A stretch of DNA of 50,189 nucleotides from Curvibacter soli (lineage in GTDB: Bacteria > Pseudomonadota > Gammaproteobacteria > Burkholderiales > Burkholderiaceae_C), in assembly GCF_029211125.1 (NCBI RefSeq), contig NZ_JARGEN010000008.1, positions 1 to 50,189 of the forward strand, given 5' to 3'. The notes beneath the pieces were generated by a model. It saw only the letters and a list, made by a program, of their open reading frames with translations. It was not told where the DNA came from and ran no database searches. Both the position numbers and the translations under genes were made by a program. Positions 18,259-26,687 of this stretch are shown one piece after another; the stretch's first letter is position 1, and every line of letters starts with the position of its first letter.

Positions 18259-18329
18259 GATACTACCTGGGAGTATGTGCCTCCACCGCTTTATTTTCCT
18301 GCGGTGGCAGGTGGTATGCAGGGGAGTAT
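18259..18329 (+). repeat. 71-bp hairpin repeat, copy A
   Basis: Begins GATACT and ends GGGGAGTAT. The left ATACT can pair with an AGTAT at 18272-18276 or with the one at the right end. In between is a CCACCGC/GCGGTGG stem. A second copy of the same length is at 36200-36270, with roughly three quarters of positions the same. It codes for nothing evident. Confidence 0.7.
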
Positions 18330-18360
18330 TCTGTTTTTTGCCTGTTGTTGGTTTTGTTGC

Positions 18361-18389
18361 GGCTGGCCGGGCGCACATCCCGGCCAGCC
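18361..18389. terminator. 11-bp perfect hairpin downstream of ppx
   Basis: GGCTGGCCGGG (18361-18371) and its complement (18379-18389) with a 7-nt loop, 51 nt past the ppx stop. No clear T-run, so termination is only likely. Confidence 0.5.
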
Positions 18390-18439
18390 ACATGCAAAGC
18401 ACGGCAGGGTGGCAAACAGGCGCACGGCCCCCAAGCCCC

Positions 18440-19921
18440 TCAAGGCAGGTCGAGCGCCAGGCTCCACGGCGACTTCTGCCACGCCACCGCTTCCTCGGCC
18501 AGCAGATGGGCCGACTGCGGAAACGCCGCCGCCCAGCCGGCACGCGCGGCGAAGGTGAACACCGCGCCGCGCCGCGCCAGCGCGCTGCCCGCCATGTCCG
18601 GGTCGCGCCGCGCGTGGCACAGCGCCAGCGCCAGCCGCAGACACAGGAGCTGGGTGACGAACTGCAGGTTGTCGAGGTCGGCGTCGAGCTTGCGCACCTT
18701 GCCGCGCTGGCCCAGCACCAGCGTGCTCAGCAGGTGCAGCTCGGGCTGGGCGAAGCCCGCCGCGTCGGTGTTGTCGAGGATGTAGGCGCCGTGGCGCGGA
18801 TAGCCGTCGTGCGAGATGCGGCAGCCGATTTCGTGCAGCCGCGCGGCCCAATCGAGCTTGCGCGCAGCGCGCTCGCTGCCCGCGGGCGCGACCTGCTCGA
18901 ACAGTTGGTTGGCCACGCGCGCCACGCGCTCGGCCTGTGGCGCGTCGACGGCGAAGCGCTGCATCAGCGCGCGCACCGTGGCCGCGCGCAGGTCGGTGGT
19001 CGGCAGTTCGCGCTCCAGCAGGTCGTACAGCACGCCTTGGCGCAGCGCGCCCTGGGCCACCTGCATGCGCTCGATGTCCAGCACGTCGAACACCGCGCGC
19101 AGCACGCTGACGCCGCCGCCGATGACGGGGCGGCGGTCGTCCTTCAGGCCCTCCAGGCGCACCTTGTCGGCGCTCTGGGCGCGCAGCAGCCGGGCCTGCA
19201 GCCGCTCCAGCGCGGCGCGCGTGATGGTGCCCGCGGGCGCATCGCCCAGCGCAGCCAGGATGTCGCCCACCGCGCCCACGGTGCCCGAGGCGCCGTAGGC
19301 CACGTCCCAGGCGCCGCGCGGGTAGGACTCCAGCGCTTCTTCGAGCACCGCGCGGGCCGCCACTTCGGCGCCGCGGAAGGCCTGCGTGGTGAATTGCCCG
19401 TCTGCGAAGTAGCGCGACGACCACGACACGCTGCCCACGCGGTACGAGGCCACGGCGCTGGCGGCGTAGCCCTGGCCCAGCACGACCTCGGTGGAGCGCC
19501 CGCCGATGTCCACCACCAGCCGCCGTTCGTCCGATTGGGGCAGCAGCCGCGCCACGCCCTGGTAGATCAGGCGCGCTTCCTCCGCGCCCGCGATCACGTC
19601 GATGGGAAAGCCCAGCAGGGCGTTGCCGCGCCGGATGAAGTCGTCGCGGTTGCGCGCCTCGCGCAGTGTCTGCGTGGCCACGGCGCGCACCTGATCGCGC
19701 CGGAAGCCGGCCAGCCGCTCGGCGAAGCGGGCCAGGCAGTCCCAGCCGCGCTGCAGCGCCTCGGGCGTGAGGTTGCGCTCCTCGTCGAGGCCGTTGCCCT
19801 GGCGCACGGTTTCCTTGAGGTATTCGACGCGCTGGATCTGTCCGTGTTCGAAGCGCCCGATTTCGAGGCGAAAGCTGTTGGAGCCGAGGTCGACGGCGGC
19901 GAGGAGGGTTCCGTTTTGCAT
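18440..19921 (-). CDS. ppx: Exopolyphosphatase (Ppx/GppA family)
   Basis: Removes terminal phosphate from polyphosphate (or from pppGpp in the GppA branch), the counterpart of Ppk. The 493-aa protein has the actin-like ATPase fold start LLAAVDLGSNSFRLEIGRF, the catalytic-region ATQTLREARN, the phosphate loop VVDIGGRSTEVVLG, GASGTVGA, PVIGGGVSVLRAVFDVL and an HD-like helical C-terminal domain (LDWAARLHEIGCRISHDGYPRHGAYIL). The open frame runs to 20005, but MQNGTLLAAVDLG at 19921 is the correct start. It runs opposite to ppk and away from pstS. CoA-transferase and repeats separate it from sixA. Confidence 0.93.
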   Translation of the reverse strand: MQNGTLLAAVDLGSNSFRLEIGRFEHGQIQRVEYLKETVRQGNGLDEERNLTPEALQRGWDCLARFAERLAGFRRDQVRAVATQTLREARNRDDFIRRGNALLGFPIDVIAGAEEARLIYQGVARLLPQSDERRLVVDIGGRSTEVVLGQGYAASAVASYRVGSVSWSSRYFADGQFTTQAFRGAEVAARAVLEEALESYPRGAWDVAYGASGTVGAVGDILAALGDAPAGTITRAALERLQARLLRAQSADKVRLEGLKDDRRPVIGGGVSVLRAVFDVLDIERMQVAQGALRQGVLYDLLERELPTTDLRAATVRALMQRFAVDAPQAERVARVANQLFEQVAPAGSERAARKLDWAARLHEIGCRISHDGYPRHGAYILDNTDAAGFAQPELHLLSTLVLGQRGKVRKLDADLDNLQFVTQLLCLRLALALCHARRDPDMAGSALARRGAVFTFAARAGWAAAFPQSAHLLAEEAVAWQKSPWSLALDLP

Positions 19922-19985
19922 GGTGGGGCCAGGGAGGGGCCTGGAGACAGGCGCGGGAGAACAGCCCGCATGGTAAACCCGCGCA

Positions 19986-21194
19986 TCAGCCCACGATGCG
20001 GCCATCGGTGGCCAGCATGCCCTGGGTGACGCCGGTGGCGCTGCGCTGGCCGCCGGCGTAGTCGATGACGAAGCCGCCCAGGTCCATGGTCGCGCGGCGC
20101 TGAAACGCCGCGAGCGCCGTGGCGCGCGTGGGCGCCGCGTCCAGCCCGGCCAGTACCTGGGCCGCGTAGCGCGCCGCGATGTAGCCGGCCAGGCCGAGCG
20201 TCGAGGGGGGCTCGTCGAACAGGAGCGCCAGCGCCGCGCGGTAGCGCCGCACCACCGGCACGCCCGCGGTGAGCATCGGGACTGCCTGCGTGGCGATGAC
20301 CGACACGCCGCGCGCCGCGATGCCCGACTGCGCCAGCACCTGCAGGTTCACGTCGGCCAGCGCCACCAGGTAGCGCCACAGGTTCTGCGCCCGCAGGCCG
20401 CGGATCAGCTCAATCATCTCGGGCGTGCCACCGACGAACAGCAGCATGGCGGGCGCCGTGGACGGCAGGTCGCGGCCCAGCGTGGCGAGCGAGCCGCCCG
20501 CGGCGGGCACGAATTCCTGCGTCTTCAGGCCCAGGCTGGCGGTGGCCTGGGCGATTTCTGCGCGCGCGTCGGCCTGGGTCTGCGCGTCGGCGTAGATGAC
20601 GCCGAGTTCGCTCACCCCCACGACCGAGAGCGTGCGGATCGCGTAGGCGATCTGCGCCTGCCGGCCCGCGAAGATGGGGAAGGTGGTGTCGCCCACATCC
20701 GCCGCCGAATACTGCAGCCAGGGCGCGACCTGCGCCAGCGTGGCCGCGCGCTCGCCAGGGGGCTTGTCGCGCTGCAGCTCCAGGAGGCCCTGGGCCACCG
20801 AGTTGCCCACGCAGCCGCACAGCGCCACGCATGTGGCGTCCTCGTTCGCGGCCTGCCAGGCGTTGCGCAGGCTGGCCGGCGTGCCATCGATTTCGATGAC
20901 CTGGTGGCGCACCGGTCTGCCACGCAGGCCACCGCGGGCGTTCAGTTCCTGCCAGGCGGTGCGCGAGCCGACCAGGAAGTCGCGGCTCACGTCCTGCTGG
21001 GCCCGCGACAGGTCGGCGATCTGGATGATGGTGGGCGGCGCTGCCGCGGCGCCGCTCTGCGGGCTCTGGGCTGCCGCGGGCAGCAGTGCCGCCGCCGCTG
21101 TGCCTGCGCCCCATTGCAGCCAGTGGCGGCGGCGCAGGTGCGGGACGGGAAGGGGAGGGTGGGAAAATGGTTCTTGGCGGTCGTTGGTGGGCAT
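19986..21194 (-). CDS. ABC transporter substrate-binding protein, type 1 periplasmic fold
   Basis: A 402-aa periplasmic binding protein of the Leu/Ile/Val type. The N-terminus carries twin arginines before a hydrophobic segment (LRRRHWLQWGAGTAAAALLPAAA), a possible Tat signal. The mature part starts with TIIQIADLSRAQQDVSRDFLVGSRTAWQELNARGG and ends with the DLGGFVIDYAGG pattern typical of amino-acid or aromatic-acid binders. No permease or ATPase genes lie nearby, so it is an orphan. The start at MPTNDRQ was chosen over the frame's upstream ATGs because it places the signal sensibly. It is divergent from pstS. Confidence 0.8.
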   Translation of the reverse strand: MPTNDRQEPFSHPPLPVPHLRRRHWLQWGAGTAAAALLPAAAQSPQSGAAAAPPTIIQIADLSRAQQDVSRDFLVGSRTAWQELNARGGLRGRPVRHQVIEIDGTPASLRNAWQAANEDATCVALCGCVGNSVAQGLLELQRDKPPGERAATLAQVAPWLQYSAADVGDTTFPIFAGRQAQIAYAIRTLSVVGVSELGVIYADAQTQADARAEIAQATASLGLKTQEFVPAAGGSLATLGRDLPSTAPAMLLFVGGTPEMIELIRGLRAQNLWRYLVALADVNLQVLAQSGIAARGVSVIATQAVPMLTAGVPVVRRYRAALALLFDEPPSTLGLAGYIAARYAAQVLAGLDAAPTRATALAAFQRRATMDLGGFVIDYAGGQRSATGVTQGMLATDGRIVG

Positions 21195-21287
21195 GGCGCG
21201 AAAAGGAAAAAAGCCAGCTGCCAGCCTAAGGCGCGCCGGTGACAAGTCCATGAACGGCCCGCGCACGCGCCGCAGCGTGGAATAAGA

Positions 21288-21305
21288 CCGTCATGAACCC
21301 GTCAT
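21288..21305 (+). promoter_or_regulatory. PhoB box of the pst operon
   Basis: Two identical 7-mers CCGTCAT (21288-21294 and 21299-21305) separated by GAAC, exactly the 11-bp register of a Pho box. A -10-like TACGAT (21316-21321) begins 10 bp further on, so the box replaces the -35 as in known Pho promoters. The pstS start is at 21364. Confidence 0.85.
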
Positions 21306-21363
21306 GACGGCGGCCTACGATGCCCATCGACACAGTTTGTGCAACCCTTGAAAGGTGTATTCC

Positions 21364-22404
21364 ATGAAGAATTCGATGATCCGCATCCTGGCCGTGACGG
21401 TCGCATCCGCCGCAGGCTTTTCCGCCGCATGGGCGCAGCAGGAAGCCACGGGCGCTGGCGCCACCTTCCCGGCGCCGCTGTATGCCAAGTGGGCCTCCGA
21501 ATACAACAAGGCCACCGGCATCAAGATCAACTACCAGTCCGTGGGCTCCGGCGCCGGCATCAAGCAGATCCAGGCCAAGACGGTGGACTTCGGCGCCTCC
21601 GACGCCCCGTTGAAGGACGAAGAACTCAAGGCCAAGGGCCTGGTGCAGTTCCCCGCCGTCATCGGCGGCATCGTGCCCGTGGTCAACATCAAGGGTATTG
21701 CCTCCGGCCAGCTCAAGCTCACCGGCCAGGTGCTGGGCGACATCTACCTCGGCAAGATCACCAACTGGAACGACCCCGCCATCAAGGCCCTGAACCCGAC
21801 CCTGAGCCTGCCTGACGCGCTGATTGCCGTGGTGCGCCGCGCCGACGGTTCGGGCACGACCTTCGGTTTCACCAACTACCTCTCCAAGGTCAACGCCGAG
21901 TGGAAGGCCAAGGTCGGCGAAGGCACGGCAGTGAACTGGCCCACGGGTGCGGGCGGCAAGGGCAATGAAGGCGTTTCGGCCTTCGTGAACCGCCTGCCGG
22001 ATTCGATTGGCTACGTGGAATACGCCTACGCCAAGCAGAGCAAGATGACCTACGCGCAGCTCCAGAATGCCAACGGCAACTTTGCTGCGCCGGAAGACGA
22101 CAGCTTCAAGGCCGCCGCTGCCGGCGCCAAGTGGAACGAGAGCTTCTACCAGATCCTGACCAACCAGCCCGGCATCAATGCATGGCCGATCACCTCGGCG
22201 ACCTTCATCATGATGCACAAGACCCAGGACAAGCCCCAGCAGGCTGCCACGGTGCTGAAGTTCTTCGAATGGGCCTACAAGCATGGCGACAAGATCGCCG
22301 CCGACCTCGACTACGTTCCCATGCCCGACAGCGTGAAGGACATCATCTACAAGTCGTGGGATGACATCAAGGACGCGTCCGGCAAGCCGATCGCTTATAA
22401 GTAA
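21364..22404 (+). CDS. pstS: Phosphate ABC transporter substrate-binding protein
   Basis: Periplasmic phosphate-binding protein of the high-affinity Pst system. The 346-aa protein has a signal peptide (MKNSMIRILAVTVASAAGFSAAWAQ), then ATGAGATFPAPLYAKW. The phosphate-contacting segments are YQSVGSGAGIKQI, DFGASDAPL and RRADGSGTTFGFTNYL. An upstream GTG at 21355 would add three residues; ATG 21364 has AAAGG upstream. It is the first gene of pstSCAB-phoU-phoB-phoR, and a strong hairpin separates it from pstC. Confidence 0.97.
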   Translation: MKNSMIRILAVTVASAAGFSAAWAQQEATGAGATFPAPLYAKWASEYNKATGIKINYQSVGSGAGIKQIQAKTVDFGASDAPLKDEELKAKGLVQFPAVIGGIVPVVNIKGIASGQLKLTGQVLGDIYLGKITNWNDPAIKALNPTLSLPDALIAVVRRADGSGTTFGFTNYLSKVNAEWKAKVGEGTAVNWPTGAGGKGNEGVSAFVNRLPDSIGYVEYAYAKQSKMTYAQLQNANGNFAAPEDDSFKAAAAGAKWNESFYQILTNQPGINAWPITSATFIMMHKTQDKPQQAATVLKFFEWAYKHGDKIAADLDYVPMPDSVKDIIYKSWDDIKDASGKPIAYK

Positions 22405-22487
22405 GCAGCGCCGCTTTCGCGACGCCCTTATCCCGCACTTTCACTACAGCGCGAGCCCGCCAACGTGTCAACTACACTGCCGGTCAG

Positions 22488-22523
22488 CCGGAAGACCCCG
22501 CCGAAGGTGGCGGGGTCTTTCGG
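22488..22523 (+). promoter_or_regulatory. 15-bp intercistronic hairpin between pstS and pstC
   Basis: Arms 22488-22502 and 22509-22523 pair at 14 of 15 positions around a 6-nt loop. No T-run follows, so it more likely stabilises the pstS message or causes partial read-through than full termination. It overlaps the in-frame GTG extension of pstC, arguing for the downstream pstC start. Confidence 0.7.
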
Positions 22524-22536
22524 CGCGACCAAGACC

Positions 22537-23496
22537 ATGCCTCCCTCACCCAAGCCCCAGTTGTCCGGTGTGCTGGCCGACCGCGTGTTCGGCTGGCTCG
22601 CGCGTGGCGCTGCCTTGCTGACGCTCGCCTTGCTGGTGGCCATCCTGCTCTCGCTGGTCGTCGGGGCATGGCCTGCCATCTCGAAGTACGGCCTGAGCTT
22701 CCTCACGCGCAGTGTGTGGGACCCGGTGCAGGAGGACTTCGGCGGTCTGGTGATGATCTACGGCACGCTGGTCACCTCGGTCATCGCGCTGTTGATCGCG
22801 GTGCCGGTGAGCTTCGGCATCGCGCTGTTCCTGACCGAACTGTCGCCGGCCTGGTTCAAGCGCCCGCTGGGCACGGCCATCGAGTTGCTGGCGGCGGTGC
22901 CCTCCATCGTCTATGGCATGTGGGGGCTGATGGTGTTCGGCCCCATCCTCGCCACCTACGTGCAGCAGCCGCTGCAAAAGCTGTTCCACGGCGTGCCCTA
23001 CCTGGGTGCGCTGGTGTCGGGCCCGCCCGTGGGTATCGGCATCCTTTCGGCGGGCATCATCCTGGCCATCATGGTCATTCCGTTCATCGCCTCGGTGATG
23101 CGCGACGTGTTCGAGGTCACGCCCCCCATGCTCAAGGAGTCGGCCTATGCCCTGGGCTCCACCACCTGGGAGGTGGTCTGGAGCGTCGTGCTGCCCTATA
23201 CCAAGTCCGGCGTGGTCGGCGGCATCATGCTGGGCCTGGGCCGCGCCCTGGGCGAGACCATGGCCGTCACCTTCGTCATCGGCAACATGAACCAGCTCGA
23301 TTCCCTGTCGCTGTTCGAAGCCGCCAACAGCATCACCTCGGCGCTGGCCAACGAGTTCGCCGAGGCTGGTCCGGGCCTGCACCAGGCTTCGCTGATCTAC
23401 CTGGGGCTGGTGCTGTTCTTCATTACTTTCGTCGTGCTGTCGCTGTCCAAGCTGCTGCTGGCCCGGTTGAAGAAGAATGAGGGTTCGCTCGCATGA
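22537..23496 (+). CDS. pstC: Phosphate ABC transporter permease PstC
   Basis: One of two inner-membrane permease subunits of the Pst transporter. About 319 aa with six predicted membrane segments. The ABC-permease signature region is [50 protein letters not shown]. The frame is open to a GTG at 22465, but that stretch encodes the intercistronic hairpin, so ATG 22537 ([20 protein letters not shown]) is preferred. The stop overlaps the pstA start as ATGA. Confidence 0.94.
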   Translation: MPPSPKPQLSGVLADRVFGWLARGAALLTLALLVAILLSLVVGAWPAISKYGLSFLTRSVWDPVQEDFGGLVMIYGTLVTSVIALLIAVPVSFGIALFLTELSPAWFKRPLGTAIELLAAVPSIVYGMWGLMVFGPILATYVQQPLQKLFHGVPYLGALVSGPPVGIGILSAGIILAIMVIPFIASVMRDVFEVTPPMLKESAYALGSTTWEVVWSVVLPYTKSGVVGGIMLGLGRALGETMAVTFVIGNMNQLDSLSLFEAANSITSALANEFAEAGPGLHQASLIYLGLVLFFITFVVLSLSKLLLARLKKNEGSLA

Positions 23497-24407
23497 ACCG
23501 CACCACGACCACCACTCCTCCCCCCGGTAGTACCGCGCAGCGCCGCATCGCCGCTGCCAAGCTGGCCGAGGTGCGCGCCACGCGCTACGCCAGCCGCAAG
23601 CGTGTGAACCAAGTGGCCCTTACGCTCTCGCTGGCGGCCATGGCCTTTGGTGTCTTCTGGCTCATCTGGATTCTCTGGGAGACGCTGTACCTGGGTCTGG
23701 GCGGACTCAGTACGACGCTGTTCACCGCCAGTACGCCGCCGCCCAACGAGGTTGGCGGCCTGGCCAACGCCATCTTCGGCTCGTTCGTGATGGTGCTGCT
23801 GGCCACCTTCATCGGCACGCCCATCGGCATCATGGCCGGCGTGTACCTGGCCGAATACGACACGCGCGGCTGGCTGGCCGTGACCACGCGTTTTGTCAAC
23901 GACATCCTGCTGTCGGCGCCCTCCATCGTGATCGGTCTGTTCGTCTACGCCGTCGTGGTCGCGCGCTTCAAGAGCTTCTCGGGCTGGGCCGGGGTGATCG
24001 CACTGGCGCTGATCGTCATCCCGGTGGTCGTCCGCACCACCGAGAACATGCTGGTGCTGGTTCCCTCCAGCCTGCGCGAGGCGGCCTACGCGCTGGGCAC
24101 GCCGAAGTGGAAGGTCATCATCCTCATCACGCTGCGGGCGGCCCGCGCGGGCGTCATCACCGGGGTGTTGCTGGCCGTGGCCCGCATCGCGGGCGAGACG
24201 GCACCACTGCTCTTCACCGCGCTCAGCAACCAGTTCTGGACCGCCGACCTTGGCAAGCCCATGGCGAGCCTGCCGGTGACCATCTTCAAATTCGCCATGA
24301 GCCCCTATGAGAACTGGCAGCGACTGGCCTGGGCCGGCGTGTTCCTGATCACGGTGGCGGTGCTCGGCCTCAACATCCTGGCGCGGGTCATGACCCGCCA
24401 AAAATAG
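23493..24407 (+). CDS. pstA: Phosphate ABC transporter permease PstA
   Basis: Second Pst permease subunit, 304 aa with six membrane segments. The cytoplasmic coupling loop is [49 protein letters not shown], close to the PstA consensus. The N-terminal 35 residues are basic and Thr/Pro-rich, a cytoplasmic extension. It overlaps pstC by four bases and is followed 18 nt later by pstB. Confidence 0.96.
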   Translation: MNRTTTTTPPPGSTAQRRIAAAKLAEVRATRYASRKRVNQVALTLSLAAMAFGVFWLIWILWETLYLGLGGLSTTLFTASTPPPNEVGGLANAIFGSFVMVLLATFIGTPIGIMAGVYLAEYDTRGWLAVTTRFVNDILLSAPSIVIGLFVYAVVVARFKSFSGWAGVIALALIVIPVVVRTTENMLVLVPSSLREAAYALGTPKWKVIILITLRAARAGVITGVLLAVARIAGETAPLLFTALSNQFWTADLGKPMASLPVTIFKFAMSPYENWQRLAWAGVFLITVAVLGLNILARVMTRQK

Positions 24408-24425
24408 CAGTAAGGACAATTCTCC

Positions 24426-25199
24426 ATGCCAGTTGCCACGCCGCAGCGCGCCAAAATTGCCGTCAAGGACCTGAACTTCTACTACGGCAAGTTCCATGCC
24501 CTCAAAAACATCAACCTCGACATTCCCGAGCACAAGGTGACGGCCTTCATCGGTCCTTCGGGCTGCGGCAAGTCGACGCTGCTGCGCACCTTCAACCGCA
24601 TGTTCGAGCTGTACCCCGAGCAGCACGCCGAGGGATCCATCGAGATCGACGGCGAGAACCTGCTTACGTCCAAGCAGGACGTGGCGCTGATCCGCGCCAA
24701 GGTGGGCATGGTGTTCCAGAAGCCCACGCCGTTCCCGATGTCGATCTACGACAACATCGCCTTTGGCGTGAAGCTGTTCGAGAGCCTTTCCGCCTCCGAC
24801 ATGGACGAGCGCGTGGAGTGGGCGCTGCGCAAGGCCGCACTCTGGAACGAGGTCAAGGACAAGCTGCCGCAGAGCGGCTCCGGCCTCTCGGGAGGACAGC
24901 AGCAGCGCCTGTGCATCGCGCGCGGCATCGCCATCAAGCCCGAGGTGCTGCTGCTCGACGAGCCCTGCTCGGCGCTGGACCCGATCTCCACCGCCAAGGT
25001 GGAGGAGCTGATCGCCGAGCTGAAGACGGACTACACCGTGGTCATCGTGACCCACAACATGCAGCAGGCCGCACGCTGCAGCGACTACACGGCCTACATG
25101 TACCTGGGCGACCTGATGGAGTTCGGCGAGACGGAACAAATGTTCTTCAAGCCGCAGCGCAAAGAGACGGAAGACTACATTACGGGCCGCTTCGGCTGA
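24426..25199 (+). CDS. pstB: Phosphate ABC transporter ATP-binding protein PstB
   Basis: ATPase that powers phosphate import. The 257-aa protein has Walker [10 protein letters not shown] (43-51), the PstB-typical [20 protein letters not shown]-loop region, signature LSGGQQQR (154-161) and Walker B LLLDEP (175-180). The switch His is in VTHNMQQA. It ends EDYITGRFG, as in E. coli PstB. phoU starts 17 nt later behind an AGGAGA site. Confidence 0.97.
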   Translation: MPVATPQRAKIAVKDLNFYYGKFHALKNINLDIPEHKVTAFIGPSGCGKSTLLRTFNRMFELYPEQHAEGSIEIDGENLLTSKQDVALIRAKVGMVFQKPTPFPMSIYDNIAFGVKLFESLSASDMDERVEWALRKAALWNEVKDKLPQSGSGLSGGQQQRLCIARGIAIKPEVLLLDEPCSALDPISTAKVEELIAELKTDYTVVIVTHNMQQAARCSDYTAYMYLGDLMEFGETEQMFFKPQRKETEDYITGRFG

Positions 25200-25216
25200 T
25201 ACAGGAGACGGACAGC

Positions 25217-25918
25217 ATGCCCGACAAACACCTTTCCACCCAGTTCGACAGCGAACTCAACACCGTCTCCTCGCGCGTGATGGAGATGGGCGGCCTCGTC
25301 GAATCGCAGATCCGCCAGGCCATCTACGCGCTGTCGCAGTTCAGCTTGGAGGTGGCCGACCAGGTCACCGAGACCGAGCAGCGGGTCAACGCGATGGAGA
25401 TCGACATCGACCGCGAGCTGTCCTCCATCATCGCGCGCCGCCAGCCCACGGCGCGCGACCTGCGCTTGCTGATCGCCATCTCCAAGACCACCGCCAACCT
25501 GGAGCGGGTGGGCGACGAGGCCAACAAGATCGCGCGCATGGTCAAGTCCATCATCGAGCGCGGCGAGATCCGCGGCCTGCCCTCGTCGGACCTGCGCGTG
25601 GCCGCCGACCTGGCATCGAGCCTGATGCGCCGCGCGCTCGACGCCTTCGCCCGCCTCGACGTGTCGGCCGCCGTGGCCATCCTGAAGGAGGACGACCTGA
25701 TCGACCGCGAGTTCGACGGTTTCGTGCGCAAGCTCGTCACCTACATGATGGAAGACCCGCGCACCATCTCCGCGAGCCTGGACCTGCTGTTTCTGGCCAA
25801 GGCGATCGAGCGCATCGGCGACCACGCCAAGAACATCGCCGAGTTCATCATCTACATCGTCAAGGGTGCGGATGTGCGCCACACCTCCATGGATGAGATC
25901 GAATCGGCGGTGCGTTGA
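25217..25918 (+). CDS. phoU: Phosphate signalling protein PhoU
   Basis: Connects Pst transporter activity to PhoR and keeps the Pho response off when phosphate is plentiful. The 233-aa protein consists of two three-helix PhoU repeats. Each has the metal-binding E-x-x-x-D pattern: LERVGDEANKIARM in the first and IERIGDHAKNIAEFIIYI in the second. The ATG follows AGGAGACGGACAGC. The reading frame extends far upstream inside pstB, but that part is an out-of-frame shadow. Confidence 0.97.
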   Translation: MPDKHLSTQFDSELNTVSSRVMEMGGLVESQIRQAIYALSQFSLEVADQVTETEQRVNAMEIDIDRELSSIIARRQPTARDLRLLIAISKTTANLERVGDEANKIARMVKSIIERGEIRGLPSSDLRVAADLASSLMRRALDAFARLDVSAAVAILKEDDLIDREFDGFVRKLVTYMMEDPRTISASLDLLFLAKAIERIGDHAKNIAEFIIYIVKGADVRHTSMDEIESAVR

Positions 25919-25943
25919 AGCCCATGCCCGCCACCTGCAGGAA

Positions 25944-26648
25944 ATGAAGCGCATCCCCACCGTCCTGATCGTCGAAGACGAACCGGCCATCGCTGAGCTG
26001 GTGTCGGTCAACTTGCGCCACAACGGCTTCCAGCCCATCTGGGCGGAGAACGGTGAGTCGGCCCAGCGCGAGCTCGACGCCGTGCTGCCCGACGTGATCC
26101 TGCTCGACTGGATGCTGCCGGGCCAGAGCGGCCTGTCGCTGGCGCGCAAGTGGCGCGCCGACCCGCGCACCAAGCCCGTGCCCATCCTCATGCTGACCGC
26201 GCGCGGCGACGAACCCGACAAGGTGGCGGGCCTGGACGCGGGCGCGGACGACTACATCACCAAGCCGTTCTCCACCCAGGAGCTGCTCGCGCGCATCCGC
26301 GCCGTGCTGCGCCGCCGCGCGCCGGAGCAGGTGAGCGACAGCGTGGCCATCGGCGAGCTGCTGCTCGACGCGGCCACGCACCGCGTGTCGTGGCAGGGCC
26401 AGCCGCTGAAGATCGGCCCCACGGAATTCAAGCTGCTGCACTACTTCATGAAGCACCCCGAGCGCGTGCACAGCCGCCCGCAACTGCTCGACAAGGTGTG
26501 GGGCGACCACGTGTTCATCGAAGAGCGCACGGTGGATGTGCACGTCAAGCGCCTGCGCGAAGCCCTCGGTCAGGCCGGCGCCATGATCGAGACGGTGCGT
26601 GGCGCGGGCTACCGGCTGGCCGCATCGTCCGCCCTGCTGCGTGCCTGA
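25944..26648 (+). CDS. phoB: Phosphate regulon response regulator PhoB
   Basis: DNA-binding response regulator that activates Pho-box promoters. The 234-aa protein has a receiver domain with acidic pocket E11-D12, phospho-acceptor D55 (LLDWMLPG), and K107 in ITKPFS. The C-terminal OmpR-type winged helix has the PTEFKLLHYFMKHPERVHSRPQLLDKVWG and RTVDVHVKRLREAL recognition region. The ATG has AGGAA close upstream. It is probably the regulator for the three Pho-box-like sites in this window. Confidence 0.96.
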   Translation: MKRIPTVLIVEDEPAIAELVSVNLRHNGFQPIWAENGESAQRELDAVLPDVILLDWMLPGQSGLSLARKWRADPRTKPVPILMLTARGDEPDKVAGLDAGADDYITKPFSTQELLARIRAVLRRRAPEQVSDSVAIGELLLDAATHRVSWQGQPLKIGPTEFKLLHYFMKHPERVHSRPQLLDKVWGDHVFIEERTVDVHVKRLREALGQAGAMIETVRGAGYRLAASSALLRA

Positions 26649-26687
26649 GCCTGCCCGCAGGCCCGCCAGGGCGGAGGGTTGCCGATA

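Noticed and set aside
17969-20029. 686-codon plus-strand frame across MITE copy 2 and opposite ppx
   Set aside because: It mixes the repeat's antisense frame with the shadow of ppx. ppx itself is well supported on the minus strand.
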